From: Streptomyces sp. JB150
GTDB lineage: Bacteria > Actinomycetota > Actinomycetes > Streptomycetales > Streptomycetaceae
NCBI RefSeq assembly: GCF_011193355.1
Contig: NZ_CP049780.1
Location: 981,280 to 1,045,279, forward strand
Length of the DNA stretch: 64,000 nucleotides
Direction of reading: 5' to 3'
The notes below the pieces were generated by a model. The model worked only from the letters and a program-made list of their open reading frames with translations. It did not search any database and was not told the origin of the DNA. Below are positions 47,877-57,545 of the stretch, in pieces. A program made the translations under genes and the position numbers. Position 1 is the stretch's first letter. Each line of letters begins with the position of its first letter.

Positions 47877-48148
47877 CGGGCACCGCCCAGGAACTCGACG
47901 GCGTGCACGGCGTACATCGACCACGAGTAGCGGCGGCCCTTGCCCTCCGGTCCCTTGCGGCGCTGCATGAGGCGCCACACCTCACCGGGCAGGTACTCGT
48001 CCCAGCGGTAGTCCCACTTGTCCGTCCCGCTCCACGCCGTCTGGCGGGCCAGCGCGGAGGCCTGAGCCGTGGCGAGATCCGCGGCGACCGATCGGGGGAT
48101 GTCGCCGTTCATGACGACGAAGACGGTGGTCTGAGATGATTGAGGCAC
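47873..48148 (-). CDS. First gene of the early operon, hypothetical (91 aa)
   Basis: GTG with AAGGGG six bases upstream. Encodes SSQTTVFVVMNGDIPRSVAADLATAQASAL ... WDEYLPGEVWRLMQRR. Mixed alpha/beta. It heads the - strand early run behind the Xis-like gene. Confidence 0.6.
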   Translation of the reverse strand: MPQSSQTTVFVVMNGDIPRSVAADLATAQASALARQTAWSGTDKWDYRWDEYLPGEVWRLMQRRKGPEGKGRRYSWSMYAVHAVEFLGGAR

Positions 48149-48233
48149 GTGAAGCCCCTTTCGTTTCGTGTGTTCTGGTGGGGGTGGATCGCGAGGTCGT
48201 CCCGGGCCAACGGGGCGGCCTCATTCATGCCGC

Positions 48234-48536
48234 TCAGGCAGCGGCGCGGGCCGGACGGCGGGAGACTCGCGGCTCCGGCGGGCGGGACTCGTGGGCGCGG
48301 GCCGGGTCGGACGTGATAGCGGCCTGGTACTGGCCTTCGAGGTAGGCGTCCAGGTCGGCGATCCTGTAGGCGACGAAGCGGCCGACCTTGAAGCCGGGGA
48401 GGCCGGCGGAGACGTCCTTGCCGAGGAGGCGCCACTTGCGGAGCGTGGTGAGCTCCAGGCCGAGGTAGGCGGCGGCGTCCTCGATCCACAGGGAGCCCTT
48501 CGGGGGGCTCGGGCGAGGGCCCTTCCTGTTGTGCAC
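48234..48536 (-). CDS. xis: Excisionase-like HTH_17 protein (Xis candidate)
   Basis: 100 aa. SLWIEDAAAYLGLELTTLRKWRLLGKDVSAGLPGFKVGRFVAYRIADLDAYLEGQ is the excisionase-type winged HTH, followed by a basic tail. It lies 1.6 kb from the integrase, next to the immunity genes, and one operator-like sequence (48572-48584) lies just upstream. It probably directs excision when the repressor is lost. Confidence 0.78.
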   Translation of the reverse strand: MHNRKGPRPSPPKGSLWIEDAAAYLGLELTTLRKWRLLGKDVSAGLPGFKVGRFVAYRIADLDAYLEGQYQAAITSDPARAHESRPPEPRVSRRPARAAA

Positions 48537-48565
48537 GGGGGTTACTCCTTCTCGATGACAGGTTC

Positions 48566-48826
48566 TTACGGAGACGTATCGTTCAGTTCTGGAGACGCGC
48601 TGGGCGCGAAAAGCACCAGCAAGGCCACGCCGAGGGCCTCCGCGAGGGAGTGGGCGTCATCCACGTCCGCCGAGTCCTGAGTGCCATTGGACAGCTTGGC
48701 CACGAGGTTGCGTCCGCAGCCGCTTGCCTCGGCGAGCTGGCGTATGGAGTAGGGCTTGCCGCGACCAGGGTGCTCCATGATCCATCTGAAGATTTGGGCG
48801 CTGCGGAGCGTGTAACGACGACTCAA
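48566..48826 (-). CDS. Cro-like XRE-family regulator
   Basis: 86 aa. An XRE-type HTH: FRWIMEHPGRGKPYSIRQLAEASGCGRNLVAKLSNGTQDSADVDDAHSLAEALGVALLVLF. It is transcribed away from the repressor gene at 49068; the shared space carries palindromic operators. In this arrangement it plays the Cro or early-activator role. Confidence 0.8.
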   Translation of the reverse strand: MSRRYTLRSAQIFRWIMEHPGRGKPYSIRQLAEASGCGRNLVAKLSNGTQDSADVDDAHSLAEALGVALLVLFAPSASPELNDTSP

Positions 48827-49067
48827 TGGATCCCCCGTGGAGCGGAGCGGCCTTGATGAGACGAGTTAAGCACGGCAGAGACGAATCGTCTACCGATCCG
48901 GACGATTCAGCGTCAGGAACCGGCAAAGATCATGGCGGGATAGCATTCTCCGGTAGACGAATCGTCTCCAAGCGGGGAAGGTTGCCCTAACTGACCTGCT
49001 AATTTTCCGGCGTCAGACCCCCCACTAAGAGACGGTCGGTGACAGAGTGACGCGAGAGGACGAGGAC
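48827..49067. promoter_or_regulatory. Immunity control region with palindromic operators
   Basis: Two identical 13-bp palindromes AGACGAATCGTCT lie at 48879-48891 and 48955-48967, 76 bp apart. A half-site AGACGA (48859) and a degenerate copy GGACGATTC (48900) lie between and beside them. A further weak copy is at 48572-48584. They surround the starts of the divergent Cro-like and repressor genes. Confidence 0.8.
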
Positions 49068-49529
49068 ATGACGGCGCCCGCGACGGCCCCGGAACCCAGC
49101 GCGGCCGAGCAGCCATCACCCATGGGCGCACTCTCCCAACTCATCCAGGAAGCGCTCGACAAGGGCAGCTCCTACGGCAAGCTCGCCGAGCGCGCCATCG
49201 ACCCCGAAACCGGCGAGACGGTCTCCAAGCCGTATCTGCAGCGGGTCGTCAAGAACCCGCCCGCCAACCCGCCCACACCGCCGATGATGCGCGCCATCGC
49301 CGCCGCCCTCGGCTTGCCCTTCCGTCGCGTACAGGAAGCCACGGCCGAGCAGTGGCTGCAGTACGAGGCGACTGAGCTGGCCGGCTACGACTCAGATGTT
49401 CGCGTCATCGTGACGCACCTGATCGGCAAGTCACCGGAGGATCTCCGCCGCTGGCGCTACATGATCGAGGCCGAAGAGCGAGCCCGCCGCGAAGCCGAGG
49501 AGCAGGCCCGCCGGGAAGCCGACGAGTAA
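49068..49529 (+). CDS. Lysogeny repressor candidate (XRE family)
   Basis: 153 aa from the ATG at 49068, seven bases after GAGAGGA; a GTG at 49047 would add seven residues. LIQEALDKGSSYGKLAERAIDPETGETVSKPYLQRVVKNPPANPPTPPMMRAIAAALGLPFRRVQEA is an actinobacterial XRE HTH. The C-terminal half is a helical charged stretch (EERARREAEEQARREAD) that probably mediates dimers. No protease-like cleavage domain is present, so it is not a LexA-type CI. Confidence 0.82.
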   Translation: MTAPATAPEPSAAEQPSPMGALSQLIQEALDKGSSYGKLAERAIDPETGETVSKPYLQRVVKNPPANPPTPPMMRAIAAALGLPFRRVQEATAEQWLQYEATELAGYDSDVRVIVTHLIGKSPEDLRRWRYMIEAEERARREAEEQARREADE

Positions 49530-49564
49530 GCGGGTTCGCGCAGCGACCGGCCCAACGCGATCAG

Positions 49565-49624
49565 ATTGTCTCTAAGTAGACAATTCTTCGACTGATTGTC
49601 GACGGCAGCCCGTAGGCGTAGGGT
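49565..49624 (+). promoter_or_regulatory. Promoter with overlapping inverted repeats upstream of the int block
   Basis: -35 TTGTCG (49596-49601), a 17-bp spacer and -10 TAGGGT (49619-49624). ATTGTCT (49565) and AGACAAT (49578) form one inverted repeat; GACAAT and ATTGTC (49579-49600) form another that covers the -35 box. These look like operators of the same AGAC type as in the immunity region. Confidence 0.65.
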
Positions 49625-49687
49625 TTTCCGATCGTGCACATTCGGCCGATCTGGCTGACTGTGCACCGTTGCACCTGGGGAGGACTC

Positions 49688-50131
49688 GTGCTGGACGTCG
49701 CTTACGAAGCCGTCGAGGACCTGCCGCCGGGCCGGCTGGCAGAGATCAAGGAAGGCAGAGGGCGGATCCGCGTCCGCCTCGACAAGAACGAATCCCTTGC
49801 CGACGTGGTGCGGCAGCTGAACCTCGAAATCGACCGACTCATGTCGTCGTCTCACTGGTTCCAGCTGTGGGGCGACGAGATCGTTTCGCGGGCCACCCCC
49901 GGTTGTCCGCTGCGCATACGGTATGTCCTGAAGCATTGGGAGATCGACAAGCCGGCGGTCGCCGAAGACCGGGGCGTCGTGAGCGTTTACATCAACGAGA
50001 AGATGACGGTCAGGCAGTTCGCCGTCGCCATGAACCTTGCCACCCGTGAACACCTCGCCGGGGGACGGTGGTTCCAGCTGCACGCGGGTGAGATCATCGA
50101 CAGCAGTCCGGAGCCCATGACTCAGGTGTAG
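49688..50131 (+). CDS. Hypothetical protein cotranscribed with the integrase
   Basis: 147 aa. The GTG at 49688 has GGGGAGGA upstream; an earlier GTG at 49634 would be almost leaderless. Contains SSHWFQLWGDEIVSRATPG and ERLAGGRWFQLHAGEIIDSSPE-like repeats, as W-F-Q-L-x-x-x-E-I twice. The repeat of WFQL...GEI suggests an internal duplication. Function unknown. The integrase starts 16 bases after its stop. Confidence 0.68.
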   Translation: MLDVAYEAVEDLPPGRLAEIKEGRGRIRVRLDKNESLADVVRQLNLEIDRLMSSSHWFQLWGDEIVSRATPGCPLRIRYVLKHWEIDKPAVAEDRGVVSVYINEKMTVRQFAVAMNLATREHLAGGRWFQLHAGEIIDSSPEPMTQV

Positions 50132-50146
50132 CGAACGGGGGCGGCG

Positions 50147-51439
50147 TTGCCCGGATACATCGAAGACCGCTGGACCAAGGCCGGCCCGGTCGATCCCCAG
50201 AGCAAGAAGCCGACACGCGTCAGAACCGAGCTGTACGGCAAGTGCAAGCGATACCGGGTCTGCGGCATCCCGGGGGTCCGCAAGAGATCCTTCGACCGCA
50301 AGGCAGACGCTGAGCAGTGGAAGGCCAAGGTTCAAGCGGAGCTGCTGCGGGGCGAGTTCGTTGACCACCGGGATGGCAGCATCACGCTCGCGCAGTACAT
50401 CGCCGAGGACTGGTGGCCCACCAGGACCGGTGACCCCGGGACCCTGCAGACCATCGAGAGCCGGATCAACAACCGGATCCTGCCTTACCTCGGCGAACTC
50501 AGCCTCAACGCGATCAAGGTGCCACAGCTGCGCAAGTACCTTGCAGACCTCGACGAGCGTTACGGCCCATCCACCATTATCGAGTCGTGGAGCACTCTGT
50601 CGTCCATCCTTCAGGCGGCCGTCGACGACGAGAAGATCCCGCGGAACTACTGCCTCGCCAAGACGGTACGCCCCCCATCGAAACCGGAACGCAAGGCCCG
50701 GGCTTGGAGTCGCGAGCGCGTCATGGCGGTGCGCGAAGGACTTGACGACTGCTTCAAGGTGATGGTCGACCTCGGGGTCGGCGCCGGCTTGCGTCAAGGG
50801 GAAGTCCTGGGACTGTCGGCCGAGGATGTCGGCGAGGACGTGATCTACGTTCGTCGCCAACTGCGCGTAGTCCGAAACCGGCTGGTCTTCGCACCTCCCA
50901 AGAGCGGCAAGACCCGCACCGTGCCGCTACCCGAGTACCTGGCTAAACGGATCGCGGAGCACACTAGCCGGTTCCCCCCGCTTGCAGTGACACTGCCGTG
51001 GGTGAATCCGGCTGAACCGGAGAACGCCAAGCAAGCAGCGGAGTGGGCTCCCCAGACCCATCGGCTGCTCGTGGTGGGGCAGCAGCGCAAGGGTCCGTTG
51101 CGGCGAAGTGTGTTCAATCAAGGGCCGTGGAAGCGGGCTCTCGTGTCGGCGGGCGTCATCCCTCCGCCTCGACCGAGGCGGCCTCTGACACCGCGCCCGG
51201 ACGGGACCAGGCCCAGGCCGAATACGAAGCACGCGGCGGCGCCAGACGACGGCTTCCATGCTCTGCGGCACACATTCGCGTCGGTGCAATTGGACGCCCG
51301 GGAGTCGGTGGTTGCGGTGTCGAAGTGGCTGGGCCACTCGGATCCGTCGATCACGTTGAAGATCTACGCGCACATGATGCCGGAGGCGGATGGACGTGGC
51401 CGTGCGGCGATGGATGCCTGGTTCGCAGGCAGCTCCTAA
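50147..51439 (+). CDS. int: Tyrosine integrase
   Basis: 430 aa from a TTG five bases after GGGGG. The N-terminal arm-binding region (KCKRYRVCGIPGVRKRSFDRKADAEQWK) and SAM-like core-binding domain (LAQYIAEDWWPTRTG ... LNAIKVPQLRKYLADL) precede the catalytic domain with Arg216 (GAGLRQGE), His371-x-x-Arg374 (HALRHTF), His397 (GHSD) and the nucleophile Tyr407. It performs attP x attB recombination. Confidence 0.96.
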   Translation: MPGYIEDRWTKAGPVDPQSKKPTRVRTELYGKCKRYRVCGIPGVRKRSFDRKADAEQWKAKVQAELLRGEFVDHRDGSITLAQYIAEDWWPTRTGDPGTLQTIESRINNRILPYLGELSLNAIKVPQLRKYLADLDERYGPSTIIESWSTLSSILQAAVDDEKIPRNYCLAKTVRPPSKPERKARAWSRERVMAVREGLDDCFKVMVDLGVGAGLRQGEVLGLSAEDVGEDVIYVRRQLRVVRNRLVFAPPKSGKTRTVPLPEYLAKRIAEHTSRFPPLAVTLPWVNPAEPENAKQAAEWAPQTHRLLVVGQQRKGPLRRSVFNQGPWKRALVSAGVIPPPRPRRPLTPRPDGTRPRPNTKHAAAPDDGFHALRHTFASVQLDARESVVAVSKWLGHSDPSITLKIYAHMMPEADGRGRAAMDAWFAGSS

Positions 51440-51448
51440 AAGATCTCC

Positions 51449-51488
51449 CTGAGCGCTCCCTGGCGCTCAGTTGTGTTGGCCAGGGAGC
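51449..51488 (+). terminator. Nested inverted repeats behind int (attR region)
   Basis: CTGAGCGC/GCGCTCAG (51449-51470) and CTCCCTGG/CCAGGGAG (51456-51487) can form alternative stems. The 70-bp gap to the host gene probably also contains attR; without attL the core cannot be defined. Confidence 0.6.
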
Positions 51489-51510
51489 GACGGATGTGCA
51501 GGTGGTCCGG

Positions 51511-51963
51511 TTAGCTGTTGGGGCGCAGGGTCCAGACGACCGTCATCTCGGTCGTGACGGCGCCGTCCTCGCGCTGGATCGCGACGCTCACCGGAAACTC
51601 CGGGCGCTTGCCCTCGTCGAGTTCGGCGACGACGTCGGCGGCCGGGCGGCCGAGGGTCGCGGTGGCCTTCACCGGACCCAGGGCGATCTTCTTGAACGCG
51701 ATCTCGGCGTGGACGGGAAGCGGCACCGCCCGCGAGAGCTGGTCGCCGAAGGCGGCGAGGACGATCGCGCCGCTGGCCGACTCGCCGAGGGTGAACATGG
51801 CCCCCGCGTGCGGCCCGCCGACGTGGTTGCGGTACTCGCTCTGGTCCGGGAGGGCCAGCACGGCCTTCTCGGGAGTGGTCTCCAGGTACTCCAGGTTCAG
51901 CGTGCGAACCATCGGCACCGTGGCGGCGAGCAACTCGCCGATCGACATCTGATCTGCGCTCAT
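51511..51963 (-). CDS. PaaI/DUF4442-type thioesterase, first host gene
   Basis: 150 aa hotdog-fold protein. NHVGGPHAGAMFTLGESASGAIVLAAFGD is the active-site strand and helix. The nearest acyl-CoA hydrolases are the PaaI-like/DUF4442 family. Typical host codon use. The integrated element ends next to the 3' end of this gene. Confidence 0.82.
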   Translation of the reverse strand: MSADQMSIGELLAATVPMVRTLNLEYLETTPEKAVLALPDQSEYRNHVGGPHAGAMFTLGESASGAIVLAAFGDQLSRAVPLPVHAEIAFKKIALGPVKATATLGRPAADVVAELDEGKRPEFPVSVAIQREDGAVTTEMTVVWTLRPNS

Positions 51964-52110
51964 GACCGAAGGTTACCCACGAGTAGCCTCCATGGCCAGA
52001 CCGTGTGATCCGCCCCTCGGCCCGCCCGTGAACCGACGTACGGTTTCGCTACGGCCCTGACGAGGGGCGGTGACCGAATCGTGTCGTGGACACCACTAGG
52101 GTTACCGCTC

Positions 52111-53142
52111 ATGTGGCCAGGACAGCAGCAGCCCGGGGGCGAGCAGAACCCGCAGGGGCAGAACAACCCGTACCAGCAGCCGGGGTACCAGCAGCCGAAT
52201 CCTTACCAGCAGCCCGGCTACCAGCAGCCCAACCCGTACCAGCAGCCGCAGTGGAACGCCCCCGCACCCGTGGGCGCCCCGCAGCCGGCGACCGTCGTGG
52301 GCGGCGGCGGTGGTGGCGGTGGCGGCAACCGCACGAAGCTGGTCGCGATCGTGGCGGCCACGGCCGTGGTCGTCGCGGCGGGCGTGACCGGGTTCCTGGT
52401 CCTGGGCGGGGACAAGGACGAGGAGGCCGGCGGCTCCAAGCCCAAGGCAAGCCAGTCGACCGCGCCGACGGCGGAGCCCACCGCCACGGCCTCCGGGACG
52501 GACGACAACCCGCGCGACGGCGAGGCCGAGAAGCCGACCATCGCGGGCTGGAAGGTCGTCGTCAACCCCAAGTGGGGCGTCGCGTTCGACGTGCCGGCCG
52601 ACTGGGAGGTCCAGAACCCCGGCATGCTCATCGCGTTCGAGGAGGAGAACTCGGACGAGCTGAAGCCGCTCGTCACCATGACCGGCACCGCCGTCTACCA
52701 GTCCAAGTGGTGCACCTCGGACTCGAACAAGGACGGCCGCACCGAGGACACCTCGCTCGCCGCGGTGGGCACCAAGGGCGCCGACGGCGCGAAGAACACC
52801 GACGAGGTGGCGATCAACACCGTCGCCTGGTGGGTCTACGGCGGCTACACCCAGCCGGACAAGAAGAGCATGGTCTTCGAGGAGAAGGCCGAGCCCTTCA
52901 CGACGGCCTCCGGCATCGAGGGCAGCATCGCCTGGGCCGAGTCGAAGGACTCGCCCCAGAAGGGCAAGAGCAAGTGCGCCACCGACGGCAAGGCCATGAC
53001 GTTCGGCTTCCAGAACTCGGCGGGCAACTACGTCTCGTGGAACTTCTTCGGCGCCAAGGGCGTGAAGAAGGAGGTCCCGAAGGAGACGATCCTGAAGATC
53101 GCCAAGACGGTCCGCCTGCACGGTGAGCCGACGGAGAGCTGA
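52111..53142 (+). CDS. Pro/Gln-rich membrane-anchored protein
   Basis: 343 aa from the ATG at 52111. The N-terminal tail is a YQQPGYQQPNPYQQP repeat, then a Gly run, one TM helix (KLVAIVAATAVVVAAGVTGFLVLGG), a Ser/Thr/Ala linker and an extracellular domain (GWKVVVNPKWGVAFDVPADWEVQNPGMLIAFEE). Such proteins are numerous in Streptomyces; the function is unknown. Two Cys in the outer domain may form a disulphide. Confidence 0.8.
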   Translation: MWPGQQQPGGEQNPQGQNNPYQQPGYQQPNPYQQPGYQQPNPYQQPQWNAPAPVGAPQPATVVGGGGGGGGGNRTKLVAIVAATAVVVAAGVTGFLVLGGDKDEEAGGSKPKASQSTAPTAEPTATASGTDDNPRDGEAEKPTIAGWKVVVNPKWGVAFDVPADWEVQNPGMLIAFEEENSDELKPLVTMTGTAVYQSKWCTSDSNKDGRTEDTSLAAVGTKGADGAKNTDEVAINTVAWWVYGGYTQPDKKSMVFEEKAEPFTTASGIEGSIAWAESKDSPQKGKSKCATDGKAMTFGFQNSAGNYVSWNFFGAKGVKKEVPKETILKIAKTVRLHGEPTES

Positions 53143-53246
53143 CGGAGAGCTGACGGAAGCGGGAAACCCGAGGAGAGCTGACCTGCGCCGACGGGCGGCG
53201 GGAGGCCGGTTTGGCAAGTCGGGCCCCGGGCGGTGATAGTCAGCCG

Positions 53247-54617
53247 GTGAACTCCGCCGCCGATCCCACCGACCCCGCCGTCCCCGGGCGCCGCCCGCGC
53301 AGAACCGCCTCCCGCGGACCCGCCTCGCGCCGACCCGCGTGGGCGGGCCGCAACTACAGCCTGCTGACCGCCGCCGCGGTCGTCACCCACCTCGGCAGCC
53401 ACGGCGCGCTGATCGCCGCCGCGTTCGCCGTGCTCGAGGCCGGCGGCGACGGCGGCGACGTGGGCCTGGTCGCCGCCGCGCGCACGCTGCCACTGGTGCT
53501 CTTCCTGCTCATCGGCGGCGCGCTCGCGGACCGGCTGCCGCGCCACCGGGTGATGGTCGCGGCGAACCTCCTCAACTGCGTCTCGCAAGGCCTGTTCGCC
53601 CTGCTCGTCCTCACCGGCGAGCCCCGGCTGTGGCAGATGATGCTGCTGACCGCGCTGAACGGCACCGGCCAGGCGTTCTTCAGCCCGGCGGCCGAGGGCA
53701 TGCTGCTCTCCTCCGTGCGCGGTGAGCAGGCCGGCCGGGCGTTCGCGGTGTTCCGGATGGCCATGCAGGGCGCGGCGCTCGGCGGCGCGGCCCTGGGCGG
53801 CGCGATGGTCGCCGCGATCGGGCCCGGCTGGGTGCTCGCCGCGGACGCGGCGGCCTTCGCCGTCGCCGCCGCGCTGCGCTCCTTCCTCGACGTCGGCGAT
53901 GTCCCGCCGCGTGCGCCGGGCGGCGGGCTGCTCGCCGATCTGCGCGAGGGCTGGCGGGAGTTCGCCGGCCGGCCGTGGCTGTGGGGCATCGTCGTGCAGT
54001 TCTCGATCGCCAACGCGGTGGTCGGCGCCGCCGACGCCGTCTACGGCCCGCTGGTCGCCCGCGACCACCTCGGCGGCCCCGCGCCCTGGGGCCTGGCGCT
54101 CGGTTTCTTCGGCGCGGGCACGGTCGTCGGCGCGCTGCTGATGACCCGCTGGAAGCCGCGCCGGCTGCTACTGGCGGGCACGCTGTGCGTCTTCCCGCTG
54201 GCCCTGCCGTCCGCCGCGCTCGCCGTGCCGGTGCCGGCCGGGGTGCTGTGCGCGGTGATGTTCGTGACCGGGGTGACGCTGGAGATCTTCGGCGTCTCCT
54301 GGATGACCGCCCTGCACCAGGAGATACCGGAGGACAAGCTGTCCCGGATATCGGCCTACGACTGGTTCGGCTCGGTGGCGCTGATGCCGCTGGCGATGGC
54401 GCTGGCCGGGCCCGCGGAGCAGACGTTCGGGCGCTCCGAGGCGCTGTGGGGGTGCGCGACGCTGGTCGTGGTGGTCACGGCGGCGGTGCTGCTCGTCCCG
54501 GACGTGCGCCATCTGCGCCGCCGGACCAAGGAGGTCGCGGGCCAGGGCCCGGTGACCGTGCCCGGCGCCGGCAGCGGGTCAGCCGATGCCGAACGCCCCG
54601 TCGGGGGGCTCGGGTGA
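53247..54617 (+). CDS. MFS transporter
   Basis: 456 aa from the GTG at 53247; a TTG at 53211 would add 12 residues. About twelve TM segments; the loop between TM2 and TM3 reads ADRLPRHRVMVAANLL, the usual MFS signature. Likely a drug or metabolite exporter of the DHA/MFS_3 type. The substrate is not evident. Its 3' end overlaps the convergent gene by 39 bases. Confidence 0.88.
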   Translation: MNSAADPTDPAVPGRRPRRTASRGPASRRPAWAGRNYSLLTAAAVVTHLGSHGALIAAAFAVLEAGGDGGDVGLVAAARTLPLVLFLLIGGALADRLPRHRVMVAANLLNCVSQGLFALLVLTGEPRLWQMMLLTALNGTGQAFFSPAAEGMLLSSVRGEQAGRAFAVFRMAMQGAALGGAALGGAMVAAIGPGWVLAADAAAFAVAAALRSFLDVGDVPPRAPGGGLLADLREGWREFAGRPWLWGIVVQFSIANAVVGAADAVYGPLVARDHLGGPAPWGLALGFFGAGTVVGALLMTRWKPRRLLLAGTLCVFPLALPSAALAVPVPAGVLCAVMFVTGVTLEIFGVSWMTALHQEIPEDKLSRISAYDWFGSVALMPLAMALAGPAEQTFGRSEALWGCATLVVVVTAAVLLVPDVRHLRRRTKEVAGQGPVTVPGAGSGSADAERPVGGLG

Positions 54618-55424
54618 CGGTACGGCGTCCTCGTCCCGCACGACACCCGCGTCCCCGGTGAACGCCCGCAGCGCGGGCCCGTGCTCGACCCGGGCGGGGA
54701 AGACGTCGGCGGCGGTCAGCCGGGCCAGCGCGGCGACGTCCACCGGCCGGTGGGCGGCGACGAGGACCGCGTTGCCGAAGCGGCGGCCGCGCAGCACGGC
54801 CGGTTCCGCGATGAGCACCAGCTCCTCGAACAGCTCGGCGAAGGTCGCCAGTTGGGAGCGGAGGAAGGCGAACGGCGCGGCGTCGGCGAGGTTCGCCAGG
54901 TAGACGCCGTCCGCGCGCAGCACCCGCTCGGCCTCACGGGCGTAGGCCAGGGAGGTCAGGTGCGCGGGCACGCGTGAGCCGCCGAAGACGTCGGCCACGA
55001 GCACGTCCGCGCTGTCGTCGGGGGCGTCCGCCAGCCAGGCGCGGGCGTCGCCCGCGTGCAGCTCGATCCCGGCGCCGGCCGGGAGCGGCAGCTGCTCGAC
55101 GACCAGGTCGAGCAGTGCCCGGTCGGCCTCGACGACGTCCTGCCGGGAGCCGGGCCGGGTCGCCGCGACATAGCGCGGCAGCGTCAGCGCCCCGCCGCCG
55201 AGGTGCAGCACGTCCAGCGGCAGCCCCGGCTCCGCGACGGTGTCCAGCACATGCCCGAGGCGACGCGCGTACTCGAACTCCAGATGCGTGGGCTCGTCGA
55301 GGTCCACGTACGACTGCGGTGCCCCGTCCACGGTGAGCAGCCAGGCCCGCTCCCGGTCCACGTCGGGCATCAGCTTGGCGGTTCCCTGCTCGACGGACCG
55401 GCTGACGGGTACGGACTCGTTCAC
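54579..55424 (-). CDS. Spermidine-synthase-like methyltransferase-fold protein
   Basis: 281 aa. VLHLGGGALTLPRYVAATRPGSRQDVVEAD is the SAM/dcSAM-binding motif I; LHAGDARAWLADAPDDSADVLVADVFGGSRVPAHL follows the spermidine synthase pattern. It lacks the full polyamine-site motif, so it may be a related transferase. Common in actinobacteria. Confidence 0.82.
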   Translation of the reverse strand: MNESVPVSRSVEQGTAKLMPDVDRERAWLLTVDGAPQSYVDLDEPTHLEFEYARRLGHVLDTVAEPGLPLDVLHLGGGALTLPRYVAATRPGSRQDVVEADRALLDLVVEQLPLPAGAGIELHAGDARAWLADAPDDSADVLVADVFGGSRVPAHLTSLAYAREAERVLRADGVYLANLADAAPFAFLRSQLATFAELFEELVLIAEPAVLRGRRFGNAVLVAAHRPVDVAALARLTAADVFPARVEHGPALRAFTGDAGVVRDEDAVPSPEPPDGAFGIG

Positions 55425-55467
55425 CCGACCATTGTGCCGCCACAGAACGCACCGATCCGCCCCGTCT

Positions 55468-55848
55468 TCACGCGGCCTGCGCCGGGGCGTCCGCCGGCCC
55501 GGGAGCCGCCTGCGCCGACGCTTCCTCCGCTGATCCCGGTCCAGCCGAGGCGGACCGCGGCAACGCCTGACCCGGCGAGGCCGTCCCCCTCGCCGCCCGC
55601 TCCTGTGAAGTTCCCTCCCGGGCGGGCGGCTTCCCTTCGCGGAGTACTTCCCGTACCCGCCCTTCCGAGAGACCCAGCCGCGCCGCCAGCGTCTCGACCG
55701 GCACGCCCAGGCGGTCGGCGGCCCGCATCGCCGTGTTCCGGCGCCGATGCCAGCGGGCCGCGGCCCGCCTGCTCGCCACCGTCCGCTCCATCACGACTGC
55801 CGCCTCCAGCAGCAGCCGGCTCGCCGCCCCTCGGACTCCGTGCCCCAT
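55468..55848 (-). CDS. Host HTH protein similar to the prophage protein at 32.7 kb
   Basis: 126 aa from the ATG at 55848, which follows AGGGGG. RWHRRRNTAMRAADRLGVPVETLAARLGLSEGRVREVLREGK is an HTH block, then a long disordered Ala/Pro/Ser tail. The same block occurs in the prophage protein at 32705-32989. Confidence 0.72.
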   Translation of the reverse strand: MGHGVRGAASRLLLEAAVVMERTVASRRAAARWHRRRNTAMRAADRLGVPVETLAARLGLSEGRVREVLREGKPPAREGTSQERAARGTASPGQALPRSASAGPGSAEEASAQAAPGPADAPAQAA

Positions 55849-56055
55849 GTCGCCCCCTGTCCCGGCTTGTGCGACCCCCGTCTGTACACCACGGTCGGCG
55901 ATGCCCAAAGCCCTCACAAGGGCGCGGATCAGGCGCACGAGAGATGAATCGGGGCGACTCGGGCGGCTGCGGTGCCGTACGCGAGCGTCCTCCTCCGAGT
56001 GCGCCGGTACAAGTACCCGGACGTGGCCGACCGGTCCGGGTCAGGGGGCGCCCGT

Positions 56056-56092
56056 CTGCCCTCTCGGGGCCATCGAGACCCCGAGAGGGCAG
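56056..56092 (-). terminator. Strong terminator behind tuf3
   Basis: CTGCCCTCTCGGGG (56056-56069) pairs perfectly with CCCCGAGAGGGCAG (56079-56092). Confidence 0.88.
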
Positions 56093-56109
56093 AGCCCGGT
56101 CCGGCCCCC

Positions 56110-57279
<1,170 letters not shown>

Positions 57280-57545
57280 GGCGGTACCTCGAAGTCTGTG
57301 CGAAGAAGTCTCCGCTTCGTCGCGAAGCCGGAGGGGGACCCCGAGGACTGGCCGACCCTCCGCCTGCGGGGTCCGCCGGACGATTCGGGGAGGGTCAGCT
57401 TCGGGCGCCGTCGACGGCGGCCAGGAAGACGGGCACGGCAGCCTTCGGCGCATCCGCGACCGCGGATGCTGCGAGGAGGAAGGCGTACCGGAACATGCCG
57501 TCGATCATCGCCGACGCCCCGCGCGGCGTCGAATGGTTTTCCGGC
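57280..57545 (-). promoter_or_regulatory. Leader/promoter region of tuf3
   Basis: 266 bp without a convincing gene. GACCCTCC (57354-57361) and GGAGGGTC (57389-57396) form an inverted repeat in the probable mRNA leader. A 33-codon frame (57395-57496) reads [18 protein letters not shown] but has no good ribosome site. Confidence 0.45.

Larger units (their letters stand above)
1..51500. mobile_element. Integrated siphovirus-type prophage (left end outside window)
   Basis: A continuous phage gene set runs from a moron and lysis genes through tail, head and packaging genes, a conjugation-like module, early replication and recombination genes, and a lysogeny switch to a tyrosine integrase ending at 51439. 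Ordinary chromosomal genes begin at 51511. The left boundary is not reached, so attL and the length of the att core cannot be read. The right boundary is inferred from the end of the integrase gene and the first host gene. Nearly all phage genes are on the - strand. The exceptions are the lipoprotein, the GntR island and the repressor-integrase block. Confidence 0.93.

Noticed and set aside
51440..51510. Exact attR core
   Set aside because: Without attL inside the window no duplicated core can be identified; the hairpins here are better explained as a terminator.
57395..57496. 33-codon frame in the tuf3 leader
   Set aside because: No ribosome site and no conserved feature; kept only as a note in the leader entry.
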